Shown here piece after piece: positions 7,198 through 15,744 of a DNA stretch of 40,971 nucleotides. Source of the DNA: Pseudoalteromonas sp. 0303. GTDB lineage: Bacteria > Pseudomonadota > Gammaproteobacteria > Enterobacterales > Alteromonadaceae. How positions within the stretch are numbered: the first letter of the stretch is position 1; each line of letters starts with the position of its first letter. The DNA is taken from positions 1-40,971 of the forward strand of contig NZ_JABVXF010000037.1 in assembly GCF_013349995.1 (NCBI RefSeq), in the 5' to 3' direction. Made by a program: the position numbers and the translations under genes. The notes beneath the pieces were generated by a model, which had not been told where the DNA came from, ran no database searches, and was given only the letters and a program-made list of their open reading frames with translations.

Positions 7198-8217
7198 ATG
7201 GAAGCAACAACTCAAACCCAGTTAAACCAATTATTAGCAAAGCAAGATTTATCGTTTTCGCAAGCAACTCAATTGTTTGATGCCATCATGAATGGCAAGC
7301 TTAATGATATTGAATTAACTGCAGCACTTATCGCCCTAAAACTAAAAGGCGAAACAAGTGATGAAATCGCCGGTGCTGCGGCATCAATGCGCGCCAATGC
7401 AGTGCCATTTCAAACCAACAAAACCTTGCTTGCTGATAGCTGTGGTACCGGTGGCGATGGCTCAAACACAATTAATATTAGTACCACGGCTGCTATTGTT
7501 GCCGCCGCTGCGGGCATCAATATGGTCAAACATGGTAATCGCAGTGTGTCGAGTAATTCGGGCTCTGCGGATTTACTTAAAGCCTTGGGTATCAATATAG
7601 ATATGAGCCCTGAGCAAGCGGCCCATTGTTTAGAAAATACCGGCTTTACATTTTTATTTGCGCCGCATTATCACAGTGGTGTACGCCATGCGATGGGTGT
7701 GCGTACGGCCCTTAAAAGCCGCACAATTTTTAATATCTTAGGGCCACTGGCCAACCCTGCTGCCCCTGAGGTGCAATTGCTTGGTGTTTATGACCCTTCG
7801 CTGTGCTTACCAATGGCCGAAACCTTAAAAACCCTTGGCACAAAACGCGCTATGGTGGTTCACGGTGCAGGCACTGACGAAATTGCCTTACACGGGACAA
7901 CCAAAGTGGTTGAACTTAATAACGGTGAACTGAGCGAATACACGCTAACAGCGAGCGATTTTGGTCTTGCAAACTATTCACTTGAACAACTAGCAGGCCA
8001 AGGCCCAGAATATAACGCAAAAGCAAGCTTAGCGATTTTACAAGGTCAAGGTGAAATGGCGCATAACGCAGCCATTATAGCCAACGTTGCCGCCCTTCTT
8101 TATTTAACCGATAAAGCAAGCGATTTAAAAGCAGCCGCAGATCAAGTAAGCGAATTATTAGCATCAGGCAAAGCGATGGACACATTGAACGCAATTATTG
8201 AGGTAAGTCATGGCTAA
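7198..8217 (+). CDS. trpD: anthranilate phosphoribosyltransferase
   Basis: The product is 339 residues, the normal length for unfused TrpD. It transfers phosphoribose from PRPP to anthranilate. The PRPP-binding motif is SCGTGGDGSNTINIST, followed by KHGNRSVSSNSGSADLLKAL and the anthranilate-site region RHAMGVRTALKSRTIFNILG. The late motifs (VVHGAGTDEIAL) are also present. The ATG follows GAGGAATAAC. Its end overlaps the start of trpCF by 8 bases. Confidence 0.97.
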   Translation: MEATTQTQLNQLLAKQDLSFSQATQLFDAIMNGKLNDIELTAALIALKLKGETSDEIAGAAASMRANAVPFQTNKTLLADSCGTGGDGSNTINISTTAAIVAAAAGINMVKHGNRSVSSNSGSADLLKALGINIDMSPEQAAHCLENTGFTFLFAPHYHSGVRHAMGVRTALKSRTIFNILGPLANPAAPEVQLLGVYDPSLCLPMAETLKTLGTKRAMVVHGAGTDEIALHGTTKVVELNNGELSEYTLTASDFGLANYSLEQLAGQGPEYNAKASLAILQGQGEMAHNAAIIANVAALLYLTDKASDLKAAADQVSELLASGKAMDTLNAIIEVSHG

Positions 8218-9574
8218 CGTGTTAGACAAAATTGTTGCCGACAAACGTATTGAATTAGAACAAAGAAAAGTACAGCGCCCGCTTGAGTCATTCATTAGCG
8301 AGGTTGTGCCAACCAAGCGAGACTTTGAAGGCGCATTAGCAGCAACCGGTACGCAGTTTATTTTAGAATGTAAAAAGGCCTCACCGTCAAAAGGGCTTAT
8401 TCGCGAACCATTCAATTTAGAGGAAATTACATCGGTTTATAAAAAGTACGCAACCTGTATGAGCGTACTAACGGATGAAAAATATTTCCAAGGCAGCTAT
8501 CAGTACCTTGAATACGTGCGCAGCCAAGTGGAACAGCCGCTTATTTGTAAAGATTTCTTTATTGATGAGTACCAAGTTTATTTAGCACGCTTATCTGGTG
8601 GTGATGCCATTTTATTAATGCTCTCAGTTCTTGATGACGAGCAATATTTAGCGCTTCACAAGGTGGCTGATTCTTTAAATATGTCAGTACTCACTGAAGT
8701 CAGTAATGAGCAAGAAGTTAGTCGTGCACTTGCACTTAATGCCAGCCTAATTGGTATCAATAACCGCGACCTTCGTGATTTAAGTACTGATCTTGCAACA
8801 ACTGAGCGTTTACGTCAGCTTATCCCAAATGACAAAGTAGTGATTTCAGAATCGGGCATTTATACCCATAAAGATGTAAAACGTCTTGCACCATTATGCG
8901 ATGGCTTTTTAATTGGCAGCTCACTGATGGCTGAACGCGACTTAGAAGCCGCGTGTCGTAAAGTGATTTTAGGTGAGAACAAAGTGTGCGGTTTAACCCG
9001 TTCACAAGATGCGATGGCAGCCTACGCCAGTGGTGCTGTGTATGGTGGCTTAATTTTTTATCCTAAGTCACCGCGCTATGTCGATATAGACTGTGCCAAG
9101 CAAGTTACGCAAAGTGCCCCACTCGCGTATGTAGGTGTGTTTGTCAATGCACCTCTAGAACAAGTGGTCGATTATGCACAAAGCTTAAAATTAGCGGCCG
9201 TGCAATTACATGGCGATGAGAATAGCGAGTATATTCAAAGCCTCAGAAAGCAATTACCGCTTGGCTGTGAAATTTGGAAAGCCCAAGCCGTTAAAGGTGA
9301 ATTACCTAAACCGCTTGAAGGGGTTGATCGCCATTTATACGATACTTACAGCAAAAGCCAAAAAGGCGGCACAGGCGAAGCATTTGATTGGTCAGTGCTA
9401 GAGACGGCAACCGTGCCGTTTATGTTAGCCGGGGGTTTAAACCCAGAAAATATCCATGCAGCGCTTTATCGCGGTGCTAACGGCCTTGACCTAAATTCTG
9501 GCGTTGAAGCGTCAGCGGGTAAAAAGTGCCAAACAAAATTACAAAATGCGTTTTCGCATATCAGAAATTATTGA
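8210..9574 (+). CDS. trpCF: bifunctional indole-3-glycerol phosphate synthase / phosphoribosylanthranilate isomerase
   Basis: The product is 454 residues, a fusion of two TIM barrels. The N-terminal TrpC domain (about 1-255) has ILECKKASPSKGLIREPF, DEKYFQGSYQYL, TEVSNEQEVSRAL, IGINNRDLRDL and ISESGIYTH. The C-terminal TrpF domain (about 256-454) begins at KVCGLTRSQDAMAAYASGA and carries YVGVFVNAPLE, VQLHGDE and LAGGLNPENI...GLDLNSGVE. It thus catalyses isomerisation of phosphoribosylanthranilate and ring closure to indole-3-glycerol phosphate. The fusion is as in E. coli and Vibrio. The gene overlaps trpD by 8 bases and ends 7 bases before the trpB start. Confidence 0.97.
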   Translation: MANVLDKIVADKRIELEQRKVQRPLESFISEVVPTKRDFEGALAATGTQFILECKKASPSKGLIREPFNLEEITSVYKKYATCMSVLTDEKYFQGSYQYLEYVRSQVEQPLICKDFFIDEYQVYLARLSGGDAILLMLSVLDDEQYLALHKVADSLNMSVLTEVSNEQEVSRALALNASLIGINNRDLRDLSTDLATTERLRQLIPNDKVVISESGIYTHKDVKRLAPLCDGFLIGSSLMAERDLEAACRKVILGENKVCGLTRSQDAMAAYASGAVYGGLIFYPKSPRYVDIDCAKQVTQSAPLAYVGVFVNAPLEQVVDYAQSLKLAAVQLHGDENSEYIQSLRKQLPLGCEIWKAQAVKGELPKPLEGVDRHLYDTYSKSQKGGTGEAFDWSVLETATVPFMLAGGLNPENIHAALYRGANGLDLNSGVEASAGKKCQTKLQNAFSHIRNY

Positions 9575-9581
9575 GGTTAGA

Positions 9582-10766
9582 ATGCAAAATCCAGCTTATT
9601 TCGGTGAATTCGGTGGTATGTTTGTACCACAGCTGCTTGTGCCAGCACTCAAGCAACTAGAAGCAGAGTTTAATAAATCACAAAACGATCCTGCTTTTCA
9701 GGCTGAGTTTGAAAAACTATTAAATGAATACGCAGGTCGCCCTACACCATTAACACTGACACGTAACTTAGTTAAAAACCCTAAGGTAAAACTGTATTTA
9801 AAGCGTGAAGATTTACTCCATGGTGGTGCGCACAAAACCAATCAAGTACTTGGTCAAGCACTCCTTACCAAACGCATGGGTAAAAAAGAAGTCATTGCAG
9901 AAACAGGTGCCGGCCAACACGGTGTTGCAACGGCCCTAGCCTGTGCCTTACTAGGCTTAAAATGCCGTATTTACATGGGTGCAAAAGACGTTGAACGTCA
10001 GCAACCAAATGTATTTCGTATGAAACTAATGGGCGCAGAGGTTATTCCTGTCACAGCGGGCTCTGGTACCTTAAAAGATGCCGTAAACGAAGCCCTTCGT
10101 GACTGGTCAGCAAATTACAAAGATGCTCACTATTTACTAGGCACTGCAGCAGGCCCTCACCCATTCCCAACCATGGTGCGTGAGTTCCAAAAAATGATTG
10201 GTGAAGAAGCAAAACAACAAGTGCTTAAAGCAGAAGGTCGCTTACCAGATGCTGTGCTTGCTTGTGTAGGTGGTGGTTCTAACGCCATTGGAATGTTTAC
10301 AGACTTTATTGATGAGCCAAGCGTTAAACTAATTGGTGTAGAGCCCGCAGGTAAAGGCTTAGATACCCACCAGCATGGTGCAACCTTATGTAAAGGCACC
10401 AAAGGCATTTTACACGGGACCTATACCTACATTATGCAAGATGATGATGGTCAAATTGAAGAGTCTTACTCTGTATCAGCAGGTCTAGATTACCCTGCTG
10501 TTGGCCCACAGCATGCTCACTTGCATGAAACTGGCCGTGCTGAGTACGTAGGTATTACCGATACTGAAGCGCTTGAAGCATTCCAACTACTGGCTAAGAA
10601 CGAAGGGATCATTCCTGCACTTGAATCAAGCCATGCCCTAGCATATGCCCTTAAATATGCCGAGCAACAAACCGAAGACACCATTTTAGTGGTTAACCTA
10701 AGCGGCCGAGGCGATAAAGATTTGGCTCACGTACACAGTGTTTTATCAGAAGGAGGCGCACTATGA
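9582..10766 (+). CDS. trpB: tryptophan synthase beta chain
   Basis: The product is 394 residues, a PLP enzyme that condenses indole and serine to tryptophan. The Schiff-base lysine is Lys85 in HGGAHKTNQ. Other signatures are ETGAGQHGVATA, the phosphate-binding loop GGGSNAIGMF and the C-terminal LSGRGDKD. The start is the ATG at 9582 (MQNPAYFGEFGGMF, the usual family N-terminus) with TTGAGG upstream. A longer frame from 9504 would overlap trpF by 71 bases and add residues foreign to the family. It overlaps trpA by four bases (ATGA). Confidence 0.97.
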   Translation: MQNPAYFGEFGGMFVPQLLVPALKQLEAEFNKSQNDPAFQAEFEKLLNEYAGRPTPLTLTRNLVKNPKVKLYLKREDLLHGGAHKTNQVLGQALLTKRMGKKEVIAETGAGQHGVATALACALLGLKCRIYMGAKDVERQQPNVFRMKLMGAEVIPVTAGSGTLKDAVNEALRDWSANYKDAHYLLGTAAGPHPFPTMVREFQKMIGEEAKQQVLKAEGRLPDAVLACVGGGSNAIGMFTDFIDEPSVKLIGVEPAGKGLDTHQHGATLCKGTKGILHGTYTYIMQDDDGQIEESYSVSAGLDYPAVGPQHAHLHETGRAEYVGITDTEALEAFQLLAKNEGIIPALESSHALAYALKYAEQQTEDTILVVNLSGRGDKDLAHVHSVLSEGGAL

Positions 10767-11575
10767 GCCAGACTAACCGTTACGGACAACTGTTCGCCAC
10801 ATTAAATGAAACCAACCAAGGTGCTTTTGTACCCTTCGTTACGATTGGCGATCCTAATAAAGCACTGAGTGTAGAAATCATCAAAAGCTTAATTGATGGC
10901 GGCGCTGATGCCCTTGAGCTAGGTATTCCATTTTCTGATCCGATTGCTGATGGCCCAGTGATCCAAGCTGCTAACATTCGTGCACTTGATGAAAACATTA
11001 ATACCCAAGATTGCTTTGATATCATCAAACAAGTGCGCCAGTACAATGCCGATATTCCAATTGGCCTGTTATTGTATTCAAACTTAGTGTTTAAACGTGG
11101 CATTGAGAAGTTTTATCAAGATGCTAAAGAAGCCGGTGTCGATTCAATTTTAGTGGCTGACGTGCCGCTACATGAATCAAAGCTATTTCGCCAAACAGCA
11201 ATGAAAAATGGCATTGACCCAATTTTTATTGCTACACCGAATGCTGATGATGACACTTTACGAGAGTGTGCGTCATATGGCCGTGGTTACACATACCTTC
11301 TTTCACGCGCAGGTGTGACAGGCACAGAAACCAAGGCACAAATGCCAGCAGATTCATTAGTTAAAAAACTAAAAGATTACCATGCTGCACCGGCATTATT
11401 AGGCTTTGGTGTATCAACACCGGAAGATGTTAAATCAGCACTTGAGTCAGGAGCCGCTGGTGCGATTTCAGGCTCTGCGGTTGTTAAAATCATCGAGGCA
11501 AACCTTGATGATCAAGCAGCAATGCTAACTGGTTTAAAAGAGTTTGTAGCCAGTATGAAAGCAGCTACAAAGTAA
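10763..11575 (+). CDS. trpA: tryptophan synthase alpha chain
   Basis: The product is 270 residues and cleaves indole-3-glycerol phosphate to indole, channelled to TrpB. The catalytic acids align with the family as Glu52 (LELGIPFSDP) and Asp63 (IADGPVIQ). The phosphate loop and closing regions are YLLSRAGVTGT and GFGVSTPEDV. A GGAGG site precedes the ATG inside the trpB end. This is the last gene of the operon and an intrinsic terminator follows after about 17 bases. Confidence 0.97.
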   Translation: MSQTNRYGQLFATLNETNQGAFVPFVTIGDPNKALSVEIIKSLIDGGADALELGIPFSDPIADGPVIQAANIRALDENINTQDCFDIIKQVRQYNADIPIGLLLYSNLVFKRGIEKFYQDAKEAGVDSILVADVPLHESKLFRQTAMKNGIDPIFIATPNADDDTLRECASYGRGYTYLLSRAGVTGTETKAQMPADSLVKKLKDYHAAPALLGFGVSTPEDVKSALESGAAGAISGSAVVKIIEANLDDQAAMLTGLKEFVASMKAATK

Positions 11576-11592
11576 GTTTGTTTTATTACCTC

Positions 11593-11618
11593 AAAAAGGG
11601 CCATAAAGGCCCTTTTTT
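11593..11618. terminator. trp operon terminator, probably bidirectional
   Basis: AAAAAGGGCC (11593-11602), loop ATAAA, GGCCCTTTTT (11608-11617) followed by one more T form a 10-bp stem with a T-run on the plus strand and, read the other way, on the minus strand. It can end trpA and the convergent PfpI-like gene (ends 11630). Confidence 0.9.
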
Positions 11619-11629
11619 GTGCTTAACAA

Positions 11630-12202
11630 TTAATGATGACGGTGCACACCCTCTTTAATCTCTTCGATAAACTTACGATTAAAGGCCTCTAAGTCGGCTG
11701 GGCTTCGGCTTGTGACTATGCCCTCATCTACACACACCTCTTGATCAACCCAATTAGCTCCTGCATTGATCAAATCTGTTTTGATACTTGGGTATGAGGT
11801 TACTTTGCGCTCCCGTAGTTTGTTAATTTCGGCTAATAGCCATGGACCGTGGCAAATCGCGGCGATAGGTTTGTTTTTACCGGCACTGAAAAAACCATCA
11901 ACAAAGGCTTTTGCTTCGCTATCTTGACGTAACGTATCTGGGTTGAATAAGCCACCAGGCAGAAGTAACGCGTCATACTCTGCAGAGTCTGCTTCGCTGA
12001 CTACACGGTCAACACTGACTCGCTCACCCCATTGGTTTTCATCCCATGCTGTGATATCGCCACGCTCAAGTGACACAACTTCGACAAGTGCACCAGCTTC
12101 TAATAATGCGCTTCGTGGTGACAATAGCTCGCTTTGCTCAAAACCATTGGTTGCAAGAATGGCAATCTTTTTACCATTCAGTTGGCTATTTAAATTTGAC
12201 AT
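11630..12202 (-). CDS. PfpI/DJ-1 family protein (class I GATase-like)
   Basis: The product is 190 residues with the PfpI/YhbO-type fold. It has NGFEQSEL near residue 20 (the acidic residue of the triad), LLLPGGLFNPDTL near 80-91, and the nucleophile elbow AAICHGP with Cys117-His118. The closing region VTSRSPADLEAFNRKFIEEI is typical. Members are stress-related proteins with reported deglycase, hydratase or protease-like activity; which applies here is not visible. A strong AAGGAG site precedes the ATG. A palindrome at 12215-12230 lies just upstream and could be an operator. Confidence 0.9.
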   Translation of the reverse strand: MSNLNSQLNGKKIAILATNGFEQSELLSPRSALLEAGALVEVVSLERGDITAWDENQWGERVSVDRVVSEADSAEYDALLLPGGLFNPDTLRQDSEAKAFVDGFFSAGKNKPIAAICHGPWLLAEINKLRERKVTSYPSIKTDLINAGANWVDQEVCVDEGIVTSRSPADLEAFNRKFIEEIKEGVHRHH

Positions 12203-12214
12203 GTTATCTCCTTA

Positions 12215-12230
12215 TTTAGGTAAACCTAAA
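12215..12230. promoter_or_regulatory. 16-bp palindrome upstream of the PfpI-like gene
   Basis: TTTAGG-TAAA-CCTAAA has perfect 6-bp arms and sits 12 bases before the start codon, next to the ribosome-binding site. It is a candidate repressor operator; the binding protein is unknown. The 12203-12339 gap holds nothing else I recognise apart from an A+T-rich inverted repeat at 12266-12290. Confidence 0.4.
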
Positions 12231-12339
12231 CAATTAATAGCAGACAACATGCCAAACTTAATAGATTGAAAATATTGAATAAATTTTCAAGTGTTCTATT
12301 TATGCTCTGTAAATACTACACCCGCTTTGCAAATCCTGC

Positions 12340-12609
12340 TTATAAACCGTCTTTGAGTGCTTTAGCAGGTTTAAAAACTGGCTTGTTAGCGCCTTCTATT
12401 TCAATTTCTTCACCGGTTTGTGGGTTGCGTCCTTTGCGTGCTGGGTAATAACTTAGAGCAAACGTACCAAAGCCATTAATTTGCACTTGGTCGCCCTCAG
12501 AAAGAGACTTTTCGATAGCATTTAACATGCTGGTTAAGGCAGCTTGAGTGTCTTTTTTTGTTAATTCACTGTGGGCAGCCATTTGCGATACTAACGCGGC
12601 TTTATTCAT
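12340..12609 (-). CDS. HU-family DNA-binding protein
   Basis: The product is 89 residues, full length for HU. It begins with the dimerisation helices MNKAALVSQMAAHSELTKKD, then the beta-arm region VQINGFGTFALSYYPARKGRNPQTGEEIEI with the conserved Pro and the Arg/Lys-rich arm, then KPVFKPAKALKDGL. HU dimers bend and compact DNA and assist replication and transcription. It differs from the IhfA at 34995, lacking the ISARRVVTF-type arm. A GGAG site precedes the ATG. Its leader contains two perfect inverted repeats. Confidence 0.93.
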   Translation of the reverse strand: MNKAALVSQMAAHSELTKKDTQAALTSMLNAIEKSLSEGDQVQINGFGTFALSYYPARKGRNPQTGEEIEIEGANKPVFKPAKALKDGL

Positions 12610-12629
12610 AAAAAGTGCTCCAAAATACG

Positions 12630-12693
12630 CCGCTTAATCATCTGAGGTTAAGCGGAAAAAGATAAGGTAAAACAACCTAAACGCAGGTTTAGG
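12630..12693 (-). promoter_or_regulatory. structured leader region of the HU gene (two inverted repeats)
   Basis: CCGCTTAA (12630-12637) and TTAAGCGG (12648-12655) are perfect 8-bp arms around a 10-base loop, ending about 10 bases before the HU ribosome-binding site. CCTAAAC (12676-12682) and GTTTAGG (12687-12693) are perfect 7-bp arms around 4 bases. Neither has a T-run in a terminator position. They may be RNA hairpins in the HU leader or DNA operators shared with the divergent yciB. Confidence 0.4.
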
Positions 12694-12803
12694 CCAGATT
12701 GGCTCGGGAGGCTAAGCTTTCAGGGCTGTTAAGTCAACCTTGTATCTTGCGTGATAACTTGATACAACCCAGTATCTTTTTAAATTAGAGCATTTATAAA
12801 TTT

Positions 12804-13391
12804 ATGCATGCGATTATTGAATACATCCCGCTGATTTTATTTTTTGCGGTTTTCAAGTTAGTTGATATTTATTGGGCAACAGCCTTGCTGATGCTAACCA
12901 CCTTAATTCAAGTTGCTTACTGTTATTTTAAAGATGGTAAAGTGCCAACCCGTCACTGGGTGTTTTTTGCTATAGCGGTGGTGTTAGGTACCCTCACCTT
13001 AGTGTTCCACGATGAGCAGTTTGTGAAATGGAAAGCCACCATTGTGTATGCCATTTTCAGTGTTACTTTGTTAGTAAGCCGCTATGTACTTGGCAAAAAC
13101 CTAGTGAAAAAAGCGCTTAGCTCGATTTTAGAAAATGCCTCTGAGAGTAAACAAGAAATCAACGTACCTGAAGCGCTCTGGAACAAACTTAACCTATTTT
13201 GGGTTGCGGTGACTGCAGGTATCTCGGCGCTGAATATCTACATTGCCTATAACTTCTCGCTCGATTTTTGGGTTAACTTTAAAGTGTTTGGCTTAATGGG
13301 CATTACCTTTGTTTGCGTGTTAGCAACGATCATCACCCTATTCAAATACTTACCTGAAGATGACGAAGAGAAAGATCAAAAGCAATCTTAA
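12804..13391 (+). CDS. yciB: inner membrane-spanning protein YciB (septation protein A family)
   Basis: The product is 195 residues. The N-terminus IIEYIPLILFFAVFKLVDIYWATALL is the family signature, followed by four further hydrophobic segments (WVFFAIAVVLGTLTLVF, ATIVYAIFSVTLLVS, LNLFWVAVTAGISALNIYIAY, VFGLMGITFVCVLATIITLF) and an acidic soluble tail. YciB is an inner-membrane protein linked to cell-envelope synthesis and septation in other bacteria. The ribosome-binding site is weak. Linkage of yciB and yciI to trp matches the enterobacterial yciB-yciC/yciI neighbourhood, here interrupted by two membrane-protein genes. Confidence 0.93.
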   Translation: MHAIIEYIPLILFFAVFKLVDIYWATALLMLTTLIQVAYCYFKDGKVPTRHWVFFAIAVVLGTLTLVFHDEQFVKWKATIVYAIFSVTLLVSRYVLGKNLVKKALSSILENASESKQEINVPEALWNKLNLFWVAVTAGISALNIYIAYNFSLDFWVNFKVFGLMGITFVCVLATIITLFKYLPEDDEEKDQKQS

Positions 13392-13449
13392 TGTCATAAA
13401 TCTGTCGTCTTAGCTTGTTAGCGTAAACAAAAAACACGCTGAGACGACA

Positions 13450-14088
13450 TTGAACGCTAACCAATACCGCTGGCTTGAATTTACCCTCATATTTGTTTCT
13501 TTGCCGCTATTAGGCTTCTTTCTTCGTGCCTACCTCGCTAACTGGCTTATTCCTGCCCTTATTATTTTAATGGCCGTGTGCGGCATGTTGCTTTTATCTG
13601 ATCCCCATTTTAAACGCTTTCGTTTAACTAGCCTTGGGCAATTTAGTGCGGTAAAACGTCGCTTATTTAGTTTCTTCTTTTTAGGGGCGTTATTCTCCGG
13701 AATGTTTTACGGCATCATGAACCAAGAAAACTGGTTTTCACTGCCACGAAACTCATTTAACGATTGGCTAATGTTGTTATTGCTCTACCCCATTTTATCG
13801 GTGATGCCGCAAGAACTTATTTTTAGAACCTATTTTTTCCATCGTTATAAACGCATTATGCCAAGTAAAACAGTGCGTATTATTGTCAGCGCATCAGTGT
13901 TTGCGTTAGCTCACATTGTCTATGCGAATGTATTGGCCGTACTGTTGGCATTTTTAGGGGGGCTGTTGTTTTCTTATACGTACGCGCAAAGCCGCTCAAC
14001 CTTCGTGTGTGTGATTGAACATAGCTTATGGGGACTTTGGATGTTTACCCTTGGCTTGGGTGATGTGCTTGATGCGGGGGCCTTTTAA
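13450..14088 (+). CDS. CPBP-family membrane protein (Abi-like) with altered EE motif
   Basis: The product is 212 residues with about six to seven hydrophobic segments. Motif 1 of the CPBP (type II CAAX protease / bacteriocin-processing, Abi) family appears as MPQELIFRTYFFHRY near residue 118; the usual EExxxR is QExxxR here, so the first catalytic Glu is replaced by Gln. Motif 2 is SVFALAHIV (FxxxH) and motif 3 is VIEHSLWG. The start is a TTG at 13450 after GAGACGAC, and no ATG is available near it. Whether it is an active glutamic protease is therefore uncertain. It follows yciB by 58 bases and may be cotranscribed. Confidence 0.85.
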   Translation: MNANQYRWLEFTLIFVSLPLLGFFLRAYLANWLIPALIILMAVCGMLLLSDPHFKRFRLTSLGQFSAVKRRLFSFFFLGALFSGMFYGIMNQENWFSLPRNSFNDWLMLLLLYPILSVMPQELIFRTYFFHRYKRIMPSKTVRIIVSASVFALAHIVYANVLAVLLAFLGGLLFSYTYAQSRSTFVCVIEHSLWGLWMFTLGLGDVLDAGAF

Positions 14089-14100
14089 TGTAATAGGTAT

Positions 14101-14126
14101 AAAAAAGCCGCGCAAAGTGCGCGGCT
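14101..14126 (-). terminator. terminator of the SNF transporter gene
   Basis: AGCCGCGC (14106-14113), loop of five, GCGCGGCT (14119-14126) make an 8-bp perfect stem. Read on the minus strand it is followed by TTTTT, 18 bases after the transporter stop. Confidence 0.88.
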
Positions 14127-14143
14127 AAGTATTAAACTGGTTT

Positions 14144-15568
14144 TTAAAATCCGAAAATACTAAATGCAAAAAACTTAGTCGCCACCGTATTTACAAAGAT
14201 TAGTAATAAAATGGCAGGGATAAACGTTGATAGCGAGAAGTTCACATACTTCTCTGTAAAGCTACCAACATAGCCTTCACAGCCTTGGCTTAGCTCTGCC
14301 GATAAGTTTGCTTTTTTCCAACGATACATAACGAATAAACACACCATTAAACCATTAAGCGGTAAAATTGTGTCGTAAAACACATCATAAACGATATCAA
14401 ATAAGCTCTTATCTGCACCGCCATAGCTAACAAACTTTGTAAGCGAGTCAACCATACCAAATGACATGGTACACAGCACAGTCAATACACCTGTAGATAA
14501 GGTTAAGATAGCCAGTGCTTTTTTACGGCTGATACCTTTGCGGTCACTTAATGTTGCAGTTGGCACCTCTACAATTGATACAAGTGACGTAATTGCAGCA
14601 AAAAAGACAAGTAAGAAGAATACAAACGCAACAATTGATGCACCCACGTAGCCAATATCAGCTTGTAACGCTAATAAAATTTTTGGTAGGTAGACAAAAA
14701 TCATCGATACTGACGAGTCAGATAAAGTACTTGGGTCAGTATCTGGGTTAAAACTGAAAATAGCTGGAAGCACCATTAGACCAGCAATAAATGCCACCAT
14801 CGAATCAGTAACTGCAACCATTTTTGCACTACCAACAATATCGTCTTTCTTAGAGATATACGATGCATAGGTCATTAAGATACCCATACCTAGTGACAAC
14901 GAGAAAAACGCTTGAGCTAATGCACCATTTAATACGCTGGCATCCATTTTTGAAAAGTCAGGCACAACATAGTACTTAACACCGGCCATTGCGTTATCAA
15001 GAGTTAGTACGTATACAACCAATGCGGTGAGTAGTACAAATAAAGCTGGCATCATAAACTTAGCCGCTTTTTCAATACCTTCTTTAACACCGCCCACTAA
15101 AATCAAGTTAACGATGATGGCAACCACGGCCATGTAACCAAACACGGTGTAGCTATTGATAAAAGTGCCAAAGTTATCTGGCTGGGCCAAGGCATCTAGA
15201 TTACCAAATGCGGTTTGCGATAAATAACCGAAAATCCATACCGTGATCACCATATAAAAAACAGCAATCATAAATGGCGTTAATACGGCTAAAAAGCCAG
15301 CAAAGTTCCATTTAGGATCATTGCCCGCTAAAAATTTGTATGAACCAAGTGGATCTTTTTGCGCTTTACGACCCATGGCCATTTCAGCCATCATCACTGG
15401 CAAACAGATAAAAATGACAAACAATGCATAGACTAAAAGGAAAGCACCACCGCCGTTTTTTGTAGCTGAAACCGGAAAACCCACTAAGTTTCCGATACCT
15501 ACAGCAGAACCGGCTGCCGCTAAAATAAAACCGAGGCGGGAGCTAAAATGCTCGCGTTTTTCGCTCAT
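14144..15568 (-). CDS. sodium-dependent transporter, NSS/SNF family
   Basis: The product is 474 residues. The N-terminus SSRLGFILAAAGSAVGIGNLVGFP is the TM1 sodium- and substrate-binding signature of the neurotransmitter:sodium symporter family, followed by KNGGGAFLLVYALFV (TM2). About eleven to twelve hydrophobic segments follow, as usual for prokaryotic members. These import amino acids or related small molecules with Na+. The substrate cannot be assigned. An AAGG site precedes the ATG. It is a single gene, divergent from yciI with 176 bases between them, and has its own terminator. Confidence 0.93.
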   Translation of the reverse strand: MSEKREHFSSRLGFILAAAGSAVGIGNLVGFPVSATKNGGGAFLLVYALFVIFICLPVMMAEMAMGRKAQKDPLGSYKFLAGNDPKWNFAGFLAVLTPFMIAVFYMVITVWIFGYLSQTAFGNLDALAQPDNFGTFINSYTVFGYMAVVAIIVNLILVGGVKEGIEKAAKFMMPALFVLLTALVVYVLTLDNAMAGVKYYVVPDFSKMDASVLNGALAQAFFSLSLGMGILMTYASYISKKDDIVGSAKMVAVTDSMVAFIAGLMVLPAIFSFNPDTDPSTLSDSSVSMIFVYLPKILLALQADIGYVGASIVAFVFFLLVFFAAITSLVSIVEVPTATLSDRKGISRKKALAILTLSTGVLTVLCTMSFGMVDSLTKFVSYGGADKSLFDIVYDVFYDTILPLNGLMVCLFVMYRWKKANLSAELSQGCEGYVGSFTEKYVNFSLSTFIPAILLLIFVNTVATKFFAFSIFGF

Positions 15569-15666
15569 TTAAAAACCTTATTATTATTTTCTCAACCCAG
15601 CGACTCTACCAGTGTTACACCGCGTATTTCAAGCTTTATAAGTTAAAGTTATATGGGTTTGTGTAA

Positions 15667-15687
15667 AGATTATTACGCGAATAATCT
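15667..15687. promoter_or_regulatory. 21-bp inverted repeat between SNF transporter and yciI
   Basis: AGATTATT (15667-15674), ACGCG, AATAATCT (15680-15687) are perfect 8-bp arms around a 5-base centre. The element lies 98 bases upstream of the transporter start and 57 bases before yciI, a place for an operator acting on either gene. The cognate regulator is unknown. Confidence 0.4.
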
Positions 15688-15744
15688 CTCGTCTATTGCT
15701 AAGAATATGCTACTATTTTTTAAAAATAACATTGAGAACACACC

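Noticed and set aside
9504..9581. Longer trpB start
   Set aside because: It overlaps the end of trpF and adds residues unlike any TrpB; MQNPAYFGEFGG at 9582 with TTGAGG upstream is the family N-terminus.
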